From the NCBI GenBank assembly GCA_016871315.1, contig VFZE01000050.1:1-37491 (forward strand): DNA of 37,491 nucleotides, written 5' to 3'. Made by a program: the position numbers and the translations under genes. Of this stretch, positions 8,231-15,990 are shown piece by piece. Each line of letters begins with the position of its first letter. Position 1 is the stretch's first letter. Below the pieces are notes generated by a model. That model was not told where the DNA came from. It saw only the letters and a list, made by a program, of their open reading frames with translations, and ran no database searches. Origin of the DNA: Acidimicrobiia bacterium. Its GTDB lineage: Bacteria > Acidobacteriota > Terriglobia > Bryobacterales > Bryobacteraceae.

Positions 8231-8319
8231 CAAGGGGTTCGTGGCGCTTCCCTGGGTGGGTGGCGTTCACCGTGCCGCACCGGCTGTCGCCGGCCGCGCA
8301 AAAACGAGGAGGGTGCTTC

Positions 8320-8844
8320 ATGAGCGCTTCACAGACGCAGATTGCGGATCAAAGAATAGAGGTTTCCGCCGATCATCCGGAGGCCGTCCTGGAATCGCCG
8401 GCGGCGATGAAAGGCTACCGCATCTCGCACCGCATCGTGGATTGGATCACCAGTGAGCGGATGCAACTGCTCAACATTACGGATCGCGTCAACGAGATTG
8501 TCCGCAAGAGCGGTATTCGCGATGGCATCGTCCATCTGCAGTCGCTTCACACCACCACCGCCGTCTTCCTCAACGAGTGGCAGGATGCTCTGCTCGACGA
8601 TGTGAAGCAGTTCTTCGACGAATGCGTTCAGCGGGAGCGCTACTACCACCACAACGATCCCGCGCGCAGTGACTGCGAGCGGCTCAACGCCGACTCTCAT
8701 CTTCGCGGCATGTTAATGGGACAGACTCTCAGCCTCCAGGTGCGCAATGCCAAGGTCCTGCTCGGCACCTGGCAGAGTATTATCTTTGCCGAGTTTGACG
8801 GCCCGCGCAGCCGCTCGCTGGCGGTGCAGGTCTCCGGAGTCTGA
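8320..8844 (+). CDS. YjbQ / UPF0047 family protein (secondary thiamine-phosphate synthase type)
   Basis: 174 residues. The UPF0047 fold is evident from LHTTTAVFLNEW, the RSDCERLNADSHLRGMLMG segment and the ending LGTWQSIIFAEFDGPRSRSL, which is close to the family consensus. YjbQ-type proteins have been linked to weak thiamine phosphate synthase activity; their main role is unsettled. The ATG at 8320 is preferred over an in-frame ATG at 8179 because a gaggaggg ribosome site (8306-8313) precedes it and the family homology begins downstream of it. The first 35 residues before YRISHRIVDW are a longer lead than usual. The next gene follows 28 bases later. Confidence 0.9.
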   Translation: MSASQTQIADQRIEVSADHPEAVLESPAAMKGYRISHRIVDWITSERMQLLNITDRVNEIVRKSGIRDGIVHLQSLHTTTAVFLNEWQDALLDDVKQFFDECVQRERYYHHNDPARSDCERLNADSHLRGMLMGQTLSLQVRNAKVLLGTWQSIIFAEFDGPRSRSLAVQVSGV

Positions 8845-8872
8845 TTCTCCGGCTCGCGCTGCTTTGCCGACG

Positions 8873-9313
8873 ATGTCACGCTACTTCACCATCGAGCAAG
8901 CCAGCGGCCTGCTGCCGCGCCTGGAACCGCAAGTGCGGCAGATGGTTCATCTAAAGCAGGTTCACGACCAGATGGAGGCGGACATTCAGGCCACACGCCA
9001 GCAGGTACACCTGATGGGCGGTATGCTCATCAACCGCGATCGCATGCTCGCAAACCGCTCACGCCGCGACGCGGCCGCCATGCGCCTGCGTGAGTTGATC
9101 GAGGAGGTCCAGCAGTCGGGTTGTCAGATCAAGGATCTCGACACTGGCCTGCTTGATTTCCCCACTTTGTTCCGCGGACGGGAGGTGCTGCTTTGCTGGA
9201 GATTGGGCGAAACCGCCATCGAATTCTGGCATTCCACCGAAGACGGTTTCCGCGGACGGAAACCCATCGACCAGGATTTCCTGGATAACCATCAAGGCGA
9301 CCCCGCCAGCTAG
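8873..9313 (+). CDS. DUF2203 family protein
   Basis: 146 residues starting MSRYFTIEQASGLLPRLEP, the typical opening of DUF2203 proteins (helical N-terminus, then a compact C-terminal part). LDTGLLDFPTLFRGREVLLCWRLGE and the WHSTEDGFRGRKPID ending are the conserved family core. The cellular role is unknown. The start at 8873 is chosen because homology begins there; an in-frame ATG at 8747 lies inside the preceding gene. Residues 30-85 are predicted helical with heptad-like spacing (QMEADIQATRQQVHLMG). It is probably co-transcribed with the YjbQ-family gene. Confidence 0.85.
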   Translation: MSRYFTIEQASGLLPRLEPQVRQMVHLKQVHDQMEADIQATRQQVHLMGGMLINRDRMLANRSRRDAAAMRLRELIEEVQQSGCQIKDLDTGLLDFPTLFRGREVLLCWRLGETAIEFWHSTEDGFRGRKPIDQDFLDNHQGDPAS

Positions 9314-9378
9314 CCCGCGCAATGGACTTGCTTTTTCATCCGAATTAAGGCAAGCTAGACGGTTTTCATCTATTTCCC

Positions 9379-10332
9379 ATGCCGATTCGGGTTCTGTATC
9401 ATGACCACTGTTTCGACGGGGCAGCCTCGGCCGCATTCTTCACGCGTTTCGCCGCCGAAAAATTCTACCCCGGCGCCGAGTTCCTTTACACCGGAATGAT
9501 GCATACGCCGGCGCAGACCTGGGATGAACAGGTCTTCGACGGCGACCACAATGCCATCGTCGATTTCAAGTACTCGCCCAGCCCCAAGCTCACATGGTGG
9601 TTCGATCATCATCAGAGCGCCTTCCTCAACCTGCAGGACGCCGAACATTTCCATGCCGTCAAGGCCCCCAACCATTTCTTTGATCCTTCCTACCGCTCCT
9701 GCACCAAGTTCATTGCCCACATAGCGGAATCGAAGTTCGGCTTTACCGCGCCCGACTTGCAGCAGCTTGTCCACTGGGCCGACATTGTGGACGGCGCCCA
9801 GTACCCAAGCGCGAAGGAAGCCGTCGAGTTATCCTCCGCCGCCACCCAACTGGTTCTTGTCATCGAAGGCGCCAAAGGCTCGGACCTGGTGCAAACGATC
9901 ATCCGCCTGATGCAGCATAAGCCGCTGGCGGAGATCATTGCCGACCCGGAAGTGCAAGTCTGCTATCAGCCGCTCTACCGCAAGCACCTTGAGTCCATCG
10001 AGATGATCCGCGGCGCCAGCCGGCCGGAAGGCCGCGTTGTCTTCTTCGACCTGGTTTCGGAAAAGGTGGAAGGGTACAACAAGTTCATCCCCTATTACCT
10101 GTTCCCCGATTCCGTCTACACCGTATCGGTGCTGGATGCCGGATTCCGCACCAAGATCTCGGTCGGATCCAACCCCTGGACACCCGAGCCCCCATCACAC
10201 AACCTCGCCACCATCTGCGAACGCTACGGCGGCGGCGGCCATCCTCGCGTCGGCGCCATCAGCTTCCCGCCGGGCGACGTGGATCATGCACGGGGCGTGG
10301 CCCAGGATATCATCAACGAACTGAACTGTTAG
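9379..10332 (+). CDS. DHH-family phosphoesterase
   Basis: 317 residues. The metal-binding motifs of the DHH superfamily are readable: an N-terminal HDHCFDG (H8, D9, H10, D13), the second site around D62 (IVDFKY), the FDHHQSA motif (D76, H77, H78), and a C-terminal DHHA1-type glycine-rich stretch YGGGGHPRVGAISFPPG. These enzymes cleave phosphodiester bonds in short oligonucleotides, cyclic dinucleotides or polyphosphates using manganese. The protein is shorter than RecJ and about the size of NrnA-type nano-RNases, but I cannot assign the substrate. It has no signal peptide, so it acts in the cytoplasm. Confidence 0.87.
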   Translation: MPIRVLYHDHCFDGAASAAFFTRFAAEKFYPGAEFLYTGMMHTPAQTWDEQVFDGDHNAIVDFKYSPSPKLTWWFDHHQSAFLNLQDAEHFHAVKAPNHFFDPSYRSCTKFIAHIAESKFGFTAPDLQQLVHWADIVDGAQYPSAKEAVELSSAATQLVLVIEGAKGSDLVQTIIRLMQHKPLAEIIADPEVQVCYQPLYRKHLESIEMIRGASRPEGRVVFFDLVSEKVEGYNKFIPYYLFPDSVYTVSVLDAGFRTKISVGSNPWTPEPPSHNLATICERYGGGGHPRVGAISFPPGDVDHARGVAQDIINELNC

Positions 10333-10356
10333 AGCACACTCCAACGCCCGGCGCGA

Positions 10357-10383
10357 TATACTGGCTCTTTTCACTTCACGGAG
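10357..10383 (+). promoter_or_regulatory. -10 box TATACT and ribosome site for the PQQ dehydrogenase
   Basis: TATACT (10357-10362) lies in the 59-base gap before the dehydrogenase, with no good -35. A GGAG (10380-10383) stands 8 bases before a GTG at 10392 and decides that start codon. Confidence 0.45.
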
Positions 10384-10391
10384 TCTACCCA

Positions 10392-12254
10392 GTGCCCAGT
10401 TCCATCCATCGCAGGCTATTCCTGCAAACCTCCGCCGCTGCCGCCGGATCACTGCTTCCTTCCTTCGCCGCCGCCGATCCCGCGCGCGAATGGCGCCACT
10501 ACGGTGGCGACGCCGGAGCCACGCGCTATTCCGCCGCCGATCAGATCACCAGGTCCAACGTCAAAAAGCTCAAGGTCGCCTGGACGCACCGCACTGGCGA
10601 CGCCATGGAGCGCCCGGCCACCGCCATCGAGTGCACGCCCATCGTCGTCGACGGAACCATGTACCTCACCACCGCACAGGTGAAAGTCCATGCAGTCGAC
10701 CCCGTTAACGGCCAGCGCAAGTGGGCATTCGATCCCATGGGCGGCCGCCCGTCGCGCCGCTCTCCCGGCGTGAATCGCGGTGTCGCTTACTGGCAGCAGG
10801 GCAACGACAAGCGAATCTTCGCTACCTCGCAGGATATGCTCTATGCGATCGACGCAGTCACCGGCGAGCTGGACCAGAAGTTCGCCGCCAAAGGCGCGCT
10901 CGATCTCAAGCTCGATTTCGATCACGACATGACCGGACTCAGCTTCAGGCACACTTCTCCGGTTGTCGTCTTTGAAGACCTCGTCATTACCGGCGGCGGC
11001 GGCGGCGAAGGCCCCTATCCGGAAGCGCCCGGCCATATCCGCGCCTGGGACGCCCGCACCGGCAGGCGCCGCTGGATTTTCCACACCGTCCCCAAGCCAG
11101 GTGAGTTCGGGCATGACACCTGGGACGGCGACTCCTGGAAATACACCGGCGGCACCAATTGCTGGGCTGGCATGAGTGTCGACCTCAAGCGCGGCATCCT
11201 CTACGCTGGCATCGGCTCGCCCTCTTTCGATTTCTACGGAGGCAACCGGAAGGGTAACAACCTGTTCGGCAATTCCGTCGTCGCCCTCGATGCTCGCACA
11301 GGCAAGCGCCTCTGGCATTTCCAGATCGTGCACCACGACGTCTGGGATTACGACATGCCCGCGCAGCCCGCTCTCATGCGCTTCCGCCACGGCGGCCGCG
11401 ACGTTGACGTCGTCGTCCAGATCACCAAACAGGGATTCGTTTTCATCTTCGACCGCGAAACGGGCAAGCCGCTCTGGCCCGTCGAGGAGCGCCCCATTCC
11501 CGAATCCAAGCTCGACGGCGAGCTGCTTTCGAAAACGCAACCTTTCCCCACCAAGCCCGCGCCCGTTTCTCATCAGGGCTTCTTCGAGAGCGACATCACC
11601 AACATCTCGCCGGACGCGCACGCCCATGTCCGCGCGATCTGGGAAAAGGCCGCCGCCGGCAAGCTCTACACTCCCATCGCCAAAGACGGTGTGCTCATCC
11701 ATCCCGGTTTCCGCGGTGGTCCGCTCTGGGGCGGCTGCTGTTTCGACCCCAAGCGCAATCTGCTCATCGTTCCCTCCGGCGAATGGACCAATCGCATCAT
11801 CCTTCGCGACGGCACGCCGGAAGAAAAATTCCGCTACGGCCTCGTCGACCGCCAGCCCGTCCTCGACAACGAAGGCTACCCAGCCATCAAACCGCCATGG
11901 AGCCATCTCACCGCTATTGACGGCAACTCCGGCGACTTCAAGTGGCGTGTCGTGATGGGCGAGTTTCCCGAACTCAAAGCCCGCGGCATCCCGCGCACCG
12001 GAACCCCCTTCCACGGCGGCGCCATCTGCACCGCCGGGGGGCTGGTCTTCATGGCCGGCACTTTCGACAAGAGGATGCGCGCCTACGATACCGACTCCGG
12101 CGAAGTGCGCTGGGAACACCAGCTTCCCGAAGCCGGCTTCGCTACCCCCTGCACCTACGAGGCGGGCGGCAAGCAATTCGTCGTGATCGCCGCCGGCGGC
12201 GGCAAGGACAAGTCCAAGTCGAGCGATGAGTACATCGCCTTCTCCCTCGGATGA
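10392..12254 (+). CDS. PQQ-dependent dehydrogenase (quinoprotein beta-propeller), Tat-exported
   Basis: 620 residues from a GTG start with a GGAG site 8 bases upstream. The N-terminus SIHRRLFLQTSAAAAG carries a twin-arginine export signal. The rest is the eight-bladed quinoprotein propeller: WRHYGGDAGATRYSAADQI opening, many W-motif repeats (AWDARTGRRRW, ALDARTGKRLWHFQ, AYDTDSGEVRWEHQ), the HHDVWDYDMPAQPAL segment typical of PQQ glucose/alcohol dehydrogenases, and a GGAICTAGGLVFMAGTFD near the end. It would oxidise a sugar or alcohol in the periplasm. Its stop overlaps the start of a multihaem cytochrome (ATGA), the likely electron acceptor. PQQ synthesis genes are not in the window. Confidence 0.9.
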   Translation: MPSSIHRRLFLQTSAAAAGSLLPSFAAADPAREWRHYGGDAGATRYSAADQITRSNVKKLKVAWTHRTGDAMERPATAIECTPIVVDGTMYLTTAQVKVHAVDPVNGQRKWAFDPMGGRPSRRSPGVNRGVAYWQQGNDKRIFATSQDMLYAIDAVTGELDQKFAAKGALDLKLDFDHDMTGLSFRHTSPVVVFEDLVITGGGGGEGPYPEAPGHIRAWDARTGRRRWIFHTVPKPGEFGHDTWDGDSWKYTGGTNCWAGMSVDLKRGILYAGIGSPSFDFYGGNRKGNNLFGNSVVALDARTGKRLWHFQIVHHDVWDYDMPAQPALMRFRHGGRDVDVVVQITKQGFVFIFDRETGKPLWPVEERPIPESKLDGELLSKTQPFPTKPAPVSHQGFFESDITNISPDAHAHVRAIWEKAAAGKLYTPIAKDGVLIHPGFRGGPLWGGCCFDPKRNLLIVPSGEWTNRIILRDGTPEEKFRYGLVDRQPVLDNEGYPAIKPPWSHLTAIDGNSGDFKWRVVMGEFPELKARGIPRTGTPFHGGAICTAGGLVFMAGTFDKRMRAYDTDSGEVRWEHQLPEAGFATPCTYEAGGKQFVVIAAGGGKDKSKSSDEYIAFSLG

Positions 12255-12775
12255 GAAAAAAAGCGCTCATTCTTGTTCCCATAGCGGCAGTCCTCCTCGC
12301 CTGGGCGCAAAAGCCCGCACCGCCTCCCGTCGACGAGGTGCTCCCCAAGGAGCCGCCCGCTCAGCCCATCCCGTTTAACCACAAACTCCACGTGGACAAG
12401 GCGGCCCTAAAGTGCCTTGATTGCCACCCTATCCGCGACCCCGGCTTCCAGGCCGGCTATCCGCGTGAGGCCGCCTGCATGGGCTGCCACACCTCGATCA
12501 AGGCCGATAGCCCGCACATCAAAACTCTCGCCGAACATGCCAAAGCCCGCAAGCCGCTTCCGTGGGCCAAGATCTACGCCGTCCCCGATTACGTCTGGTT
12601 CTCCCACGCCTCGCATCACCAGGACGCCGGCATTCGCTGCGAAACCTGTCACGGTCCCGTTGCCGAACGGGAGGTGCTCGGCAAGGAGAAGCCCACTAAC
12701 ATGCACAGCTGCATGAAATGCCACGCACAGATGGGCGCATCGAACGGATGCGACTTCTGCCACGCCTCGCAGTAA
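12251..12775 (+). CDS. Pentahaem c-type cytochrome
   Basis: 174 residues with a short signal peptide (about 1-19) and five CXXCH haem-binding motifs at C55, C76, C130, C154 and C167. Extra histidines (FNHKLH at 43-47, FSHASHH at 117-123) are placed as distal ligands, as in the cytochrome c3/c7 group. It is translationally coupled to the PQQ dehydrogenase and so probably takes electrons from it in the periplasm and passes them to a respiratory partner. A proline-rich stretch (residues 22-42) separates the signal from the haem domain. Which membrane complex receives the electrons is not visible here. The convergent gene ends one base beyond its stop. Confidence 0.92.
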   Translation: MRKKALILVPIAAVLLAWAQKPAPPPVDEVLPKEPPAQPIPFNHKLHVDKAALKCLDCHPIRDPGFQAGYPREAACMGCHTSIKADSPHIKTLAEHAKARKPLPWAKIYAVPDYVWFSHASHHQDAGIRCETCHGPVAEREVLGKEKPTNMHSCMKCHAQMGASNGCDFCHASQ

Positions 12776-12776
12776 G

Positions 12777-14546
12777 CTACTGCGCCACTTCCCACTCAAT
12801 CACCAGCGCCGCCACCGGCCGGTTCGCCGAACGGATCTGGATGCGTTGATGGTTGTTTGCTTCCCCGGGCGCCTCCGCCACCGCGACTCCCCGTGCCCGC
12901 TCCACGTCGTAGTGATACCGCGTCTCCAGCCACCCGTTCTGTGCGCTTCGCGGCTCCACCACGTTCCCGCGCGCATGCTTCGCCGCGCCGCTGTAGACCT
13001 GCAATCCGCCGCTCGACAGGTCCGCCGGATACGCCGTAATCCGCACCGCTACTCCCGGTAGCGCTCCGTTCAGGCTGCCGCTGGACGGTCTCCGCCCTTC
13101 GATGGTCAGCGTGCCTCCGGCCGGCAGCAGTCCCGTCCAGATCAGCTGTCCCGCAGCGGGCCCCGAATAAGGCGCCGGCTTCGGCGCCTCCAGCTGGGGA
13201 AGCGCAGGGGCTGGTGGCAGTTGCGCGCGCGGCGCTGCCCGTTCGGTGAAAGGATTCGGCGTTGGCGGTGGAGCGCTTGGCGGTGGGGCTGCCTGCACCG
13301 GCGCCGCCGTGGATTGCTTCGCCGCCGCCGGCCGCGCCGCCGCGGACCGCTCCGCATTCAGCCGGATCTGCAAGTCAACAGCGGCCTGTTCCAGAGTCTG
13401 GTTGGTTGCCATCACCTGCGCCAGTTCGCTTTGCAGGCTCGCCAGTTCTGTGTGCGCCGCGTCGCCCCCGATTGAGGCCGACGGCCTTGCCTGCGCAAGA
13501 CCCACGTTCAGAAACCGAGCCGCCGATTCCACCGGCGGCCCTTCCGTCATGTTCACGCGCAACCGCACGGAGACATCGCTGCTGGTAGCTACAATCGGCC
13601 AGTTGCCGTTTCTTAGCAGATCCATGCTCAGCGGCATCGCCACGCGGACTGCCCCATCCTGAATCTCAATGGTCCCGGAAGTGGCTCGCAGCATCGTTGG
13701 CGATGAGCCGTCCCACGTCGCTCTCAATTGGCCGTTCCGGTGGATCAGTTGCACAGCCACCGCGTCCGGTTCGGCCCTCAACACCCCCAGCGTGCTCCAG
13801 AACCAGGCCCCGAACCCCATCACCACCACTGCCAGCGCTCCCGCCAGGTACCATAACGTCCTCGGCGGTTTTCCTCCCGCCACCGGAGTATCCAGCAACT
13901 CGCGCGGCGGCGGCTCGGGAACCGGTTCTTCAAACTCCGGCGCCGGTGGTTCCTCCACGGTGCGGTCCAGGAACCGCACCACATGCATACGCTCCCGCGC
14001 CGGAGCTGCTTCAAACTCCTTCAAACTTGCTTCCGTCTGCGGTCGTCCATCCGCCGGACGAAAGAAGAATCCCGCTCGCGTCGATTTTCCCACCGCCGGC
14101 TGCACCGCCAGCACTACCTGCCACGGCTCCGGGAAGAACCGGTTCCACACCCGCACGTCTTCATCACTCAGCCGGATTCCGGAATGCGTCCTCGACACAT
14201 ACCAGCCCGCCGGCTTCAGATCGCTCAACTCCTTTTCCAGCGAGATCGTTTGCAGCTTGTTCCGCCACGCCGCTTCGTCCTCCGCCGATAGCGTGAATGC
14301 CGGCCCATCGCGATGCTCGCACGGCAGCGCCCGGAACGAAGTGATCCGGATCTCTTCCCCGTCCGTGGTGCCATACAGCACGCCGCATATCTCCGTGCCT
14401 CCGCTTGGTAGATCCTGCGAAGCCTCGCTCGCCTTCGCCGCGATCTCCTGCATCACCGCCACCGAATAGATCACCTCCGGCGACTGGTCCTTTACATGCC
14501 AGATCTCGAACTCGTGTTGCCGTCTGGTTCCGAAGATTCCCGGCAC
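12777..14546 (-). CDS. Single-span membrane protein with a degenerate JAB/MPN-like N-terminal domain
   Basis: 589 residues from a GTG at 14546, preferred because a gaggga site lies 7 bases before it and it falls just after the upstream stop; an in-frame ATG at 14612 overlaps the SagB gene. Residues about 25-160 resemble a JAB/MPN (Mov34) fold: TEICGVLYG with the conserved Glu, then GWYVSRTHSGIRLSDEDV at the site of the H-x-H...S-x2-D metal motif, but only one His is in place. A proline/glutamate-rich linker follows, then a membrane span (LWYLAGALAVVVMGFGAWFW), a beta-rich outer part, a coiled coil, a Pro/Ala-rich stretch, and a C-terminal beta domain. The role is unknown. It lies 34 bases after the SagB-type gene, probably in the same operon. 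Confidence 0.7.
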   Translation of the reverse strand: MPGIFGTRRQHEFEIWHVKDQSPEVIYSVAVMQEIAAKASEASQDLPSGGTEICGVLYGTTDGEEIRITSFRALPCEHRDGPAFTLSAEDEAAWRNKLQTISLEKELSDLKPAGWYVSRTHSGIRLSDEDVRVWNRFFPEPWQVVLAVQPAVGKSTRAGFFFRPADGRPQTEASLKEFEAAPARERMHVVRFLDRTVEEPPAPEFEEPVPEPPPRELLDTPVAGGKPPRTLWYLAGALAVVVMGFGAWFWSTLGVLRAEPDAVAVQLIHRNGQLRATWDGSSPTMLRATSGTIEIQDGAVRVAMPLSMDLLRNGNWPIVATSSDVSVRLRVNMTEGPPVESAARFLNVGLAQARPSASIGGDAAHTELASLQSELAQVMATNQTLEQAAVDLQIRLNAERSAAARPAAAKQSTAAPVQAAPPPSAPPPTPNPFTERAAPRAQLPPAPALPQLEAPKPAPYSGPAAGQLIWTGLLPAGGTLTIEGRRPSSGSLNGALPGVAVRITAYPADLSSGGLQVYSGAAKHARGNVVEPRSAQNGWLETRYHYDVERARGVAVAEAPGEANNHQRIQIRSANRPVAALVIEWEVAQ

Positions 14547-14580
14547 GTTTGCTTCCCTCGGTTGATGATACGGGATCGGG

Positions 14581-15990
14581 TCAATCGTGATCAACCGGAC
14601 CCAGCCGCTCATCCTTCACCGCATACCCGCACGCGAAGTGATAGATCACCTGCCCCTGCTCCAGTTCCAGGTACCGGTGCACCGCGTCATCATAGAACGC
14701 CCCAATCCCCGTCGATTGAAACCCCATCGCTTCTGCCGCGATGTATAGCCGCTGCCCGATCGCTCCCGCTTCGAAATGTGCGTAGCGGTAGCCGCGTTCC
14801 CCATGCAACGCCGTGGCCCGCTCCAGATCCGCGATCATCGAAAACGTTACGCACGAGTTGCCCGCCAGATCCTGACCCAGGCTCAGCCCGGCCGCAACCA
14901 CCCGCTGATCTTCCCGCCGCACCAGTTCGAGATTGCTCCGGTACAGCCCCGGCTCCATCCCCTCCACCCGGTGAACATACGCCCACGGATCCACGAAACC
15001 TCCCCTCCCGGCCGCCTCCAGCAGCGTCCTTAACTGCTCGAGCGTAATGCTCCGCTCCCCGCCTCGAAAATCGAGCGCCGACCGGCGCCGCCGCGCCACC
15101 ACCGCGAACGGTTCATCATCCTTGTAGGAATGCTCCGCTGCGCCTGCACGCTGCTCCCACCTCTCGCCGGTCAATTCCCTACCTGCCTCATGCACCTCTT
15201 CAATCAGCGGATAGGGAACGATCTCCTCCGACAGCCGGTTCGGCGTGCCCCCTGTCCATCGCCGCTCCCTGATCGCCGTGCCTTTCGCCTCGCAATCCAC
15301 CGCCACCACCAACATCGCCCATTCATCGGTCACGCCCAGCATCCGCGACAACTCATCATCCCGAAAATCTCCCCGCGCACGCGTACCGTATCCACATGCC
15401 CGCGCTGCCAGGTTCAACGCTTCCCATGCATGTCCCATGTCATGGCAGCAATACCGGTACGCGCGCGACTGGTACTTCCACGCCTCCCTCCAGGCGATCG
15501 TCGTCAGCACAAACACCAGCGGTGCTTCCAACCCGAGCCCGCTCACCCAATCCCCCGTTGCCCGCTGCTCCGCCATGTGCGACGACGGCCGGTAATGATA
15601 CAGCCCGTCCGGCCATCCCTTCAGCCCCCGCGTCGCGAAATGAAACTCCGTCGGATGCAAGTTCCCCGAGCTCGGATTTACCCGCAGCGCATAACGGTGC
15701 CCCGTCGCAGCCACAACCCTGGTCGCGCTGATCGCCGCCGTGTGAAACAGCAGTTGCGAAAGAAACTCCGCTCCATCCCGCGCATTCGGCCTTCCCAATC
15801 CGCCCCGCAGCGCCTCCAAAGCACCGCACAACGGCGCCGGCGCATCCGCCGGCAGGTCCACCACCGGCGCTCCCTCGTAATGCCGGAACGGATCGGGCAT
15901 GTTCGCCCAATCCAGAAAATGCCGGCTACGCCGCAGCCGCTCCACTGTATGCTTGGTCGCTTCGTGATACCGGCGCCAAACCGCACTCAT
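14581..15990 (-). CDS. SagB/ThcOx-type dehydrogenase (tandem nitroreductase-fold, FMN)
   Basis: 469 residues. Two nitroreductase-fold halves are seen: the first has RVNPSSGNLHPTEFHF, the FMN-site signature of SagB-type enzymes, and the HDMGHAWEALNLAARACGYG helix; the second has a matching SLGQDLAGNSCVTF and GAIGQRLYIAAEAMGFQSTGIGAFYDD ending. SagB-type enzymes oxidise azolines to azoles in peptide natural products, but many stand-alone relatives have unknown substrates. No YcaO cyclodehydratase or precursor peptide is visible nearby. The ATG at 15990 shares a base with the upstream stop (TAATG), so it is coupled to the exported propeller/PHP gene. Confidence 0.85.
   Translation of the reverse strand: MSAVWRRYHEATKHTVERLRRSRHFLDWANMPDPFRHYEGAPVVDLPADAPAPLCGALEALRGGLGRPNARDGAEFLSQLLFHTAAISATRVVAATGHRYALRVNPSSGNLHPTEFHFATRGLKGWPDGLYHYRPSSHMAEQRATGDWVSGLGLEAPLVFVLTTIAWREAWKYQSRAYRYCCHDMGHAWEALNLAARACGYGTRARGDFRDDELSRMLGVTDEWAMLVVAVDCEAKGTAIRERRWTGGTPNRLSEEIVPYPLIEEVHEAGRELTGERWEQRAGAAEHSYKDDEPFAVVARRRRSALDFRGGERSITLEQLRTLLEAAGRGGFVDPWAYVHRVEGMEPGLYRSNLELVRREDQRVVAAGLSLGQDLAGNSCVTFSMIADLERATALHGERGYRYAHFEAGAIGQRLYIAAEAMGFQSTGIGAFYDDAVHRYLELEQGQVIYHFACGYAVKDERLGPVDHD

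Noticed and set aside
10449-12176. Long minus-strand open frame (575 codons) opposite the PQQ dehydrogenase
   Set aside because: It is a shadow created by the high-GC codon pattern of the real gene; its product is low-complexity Ala/Gly/Val/Asp text with no motif.
14547-14612. ATG start at 14612 for the JAB-like protein
   Set aside because: It overlaps the preceding gene by 32 bases, and a GTG with a good ribosome site lies at 14546.
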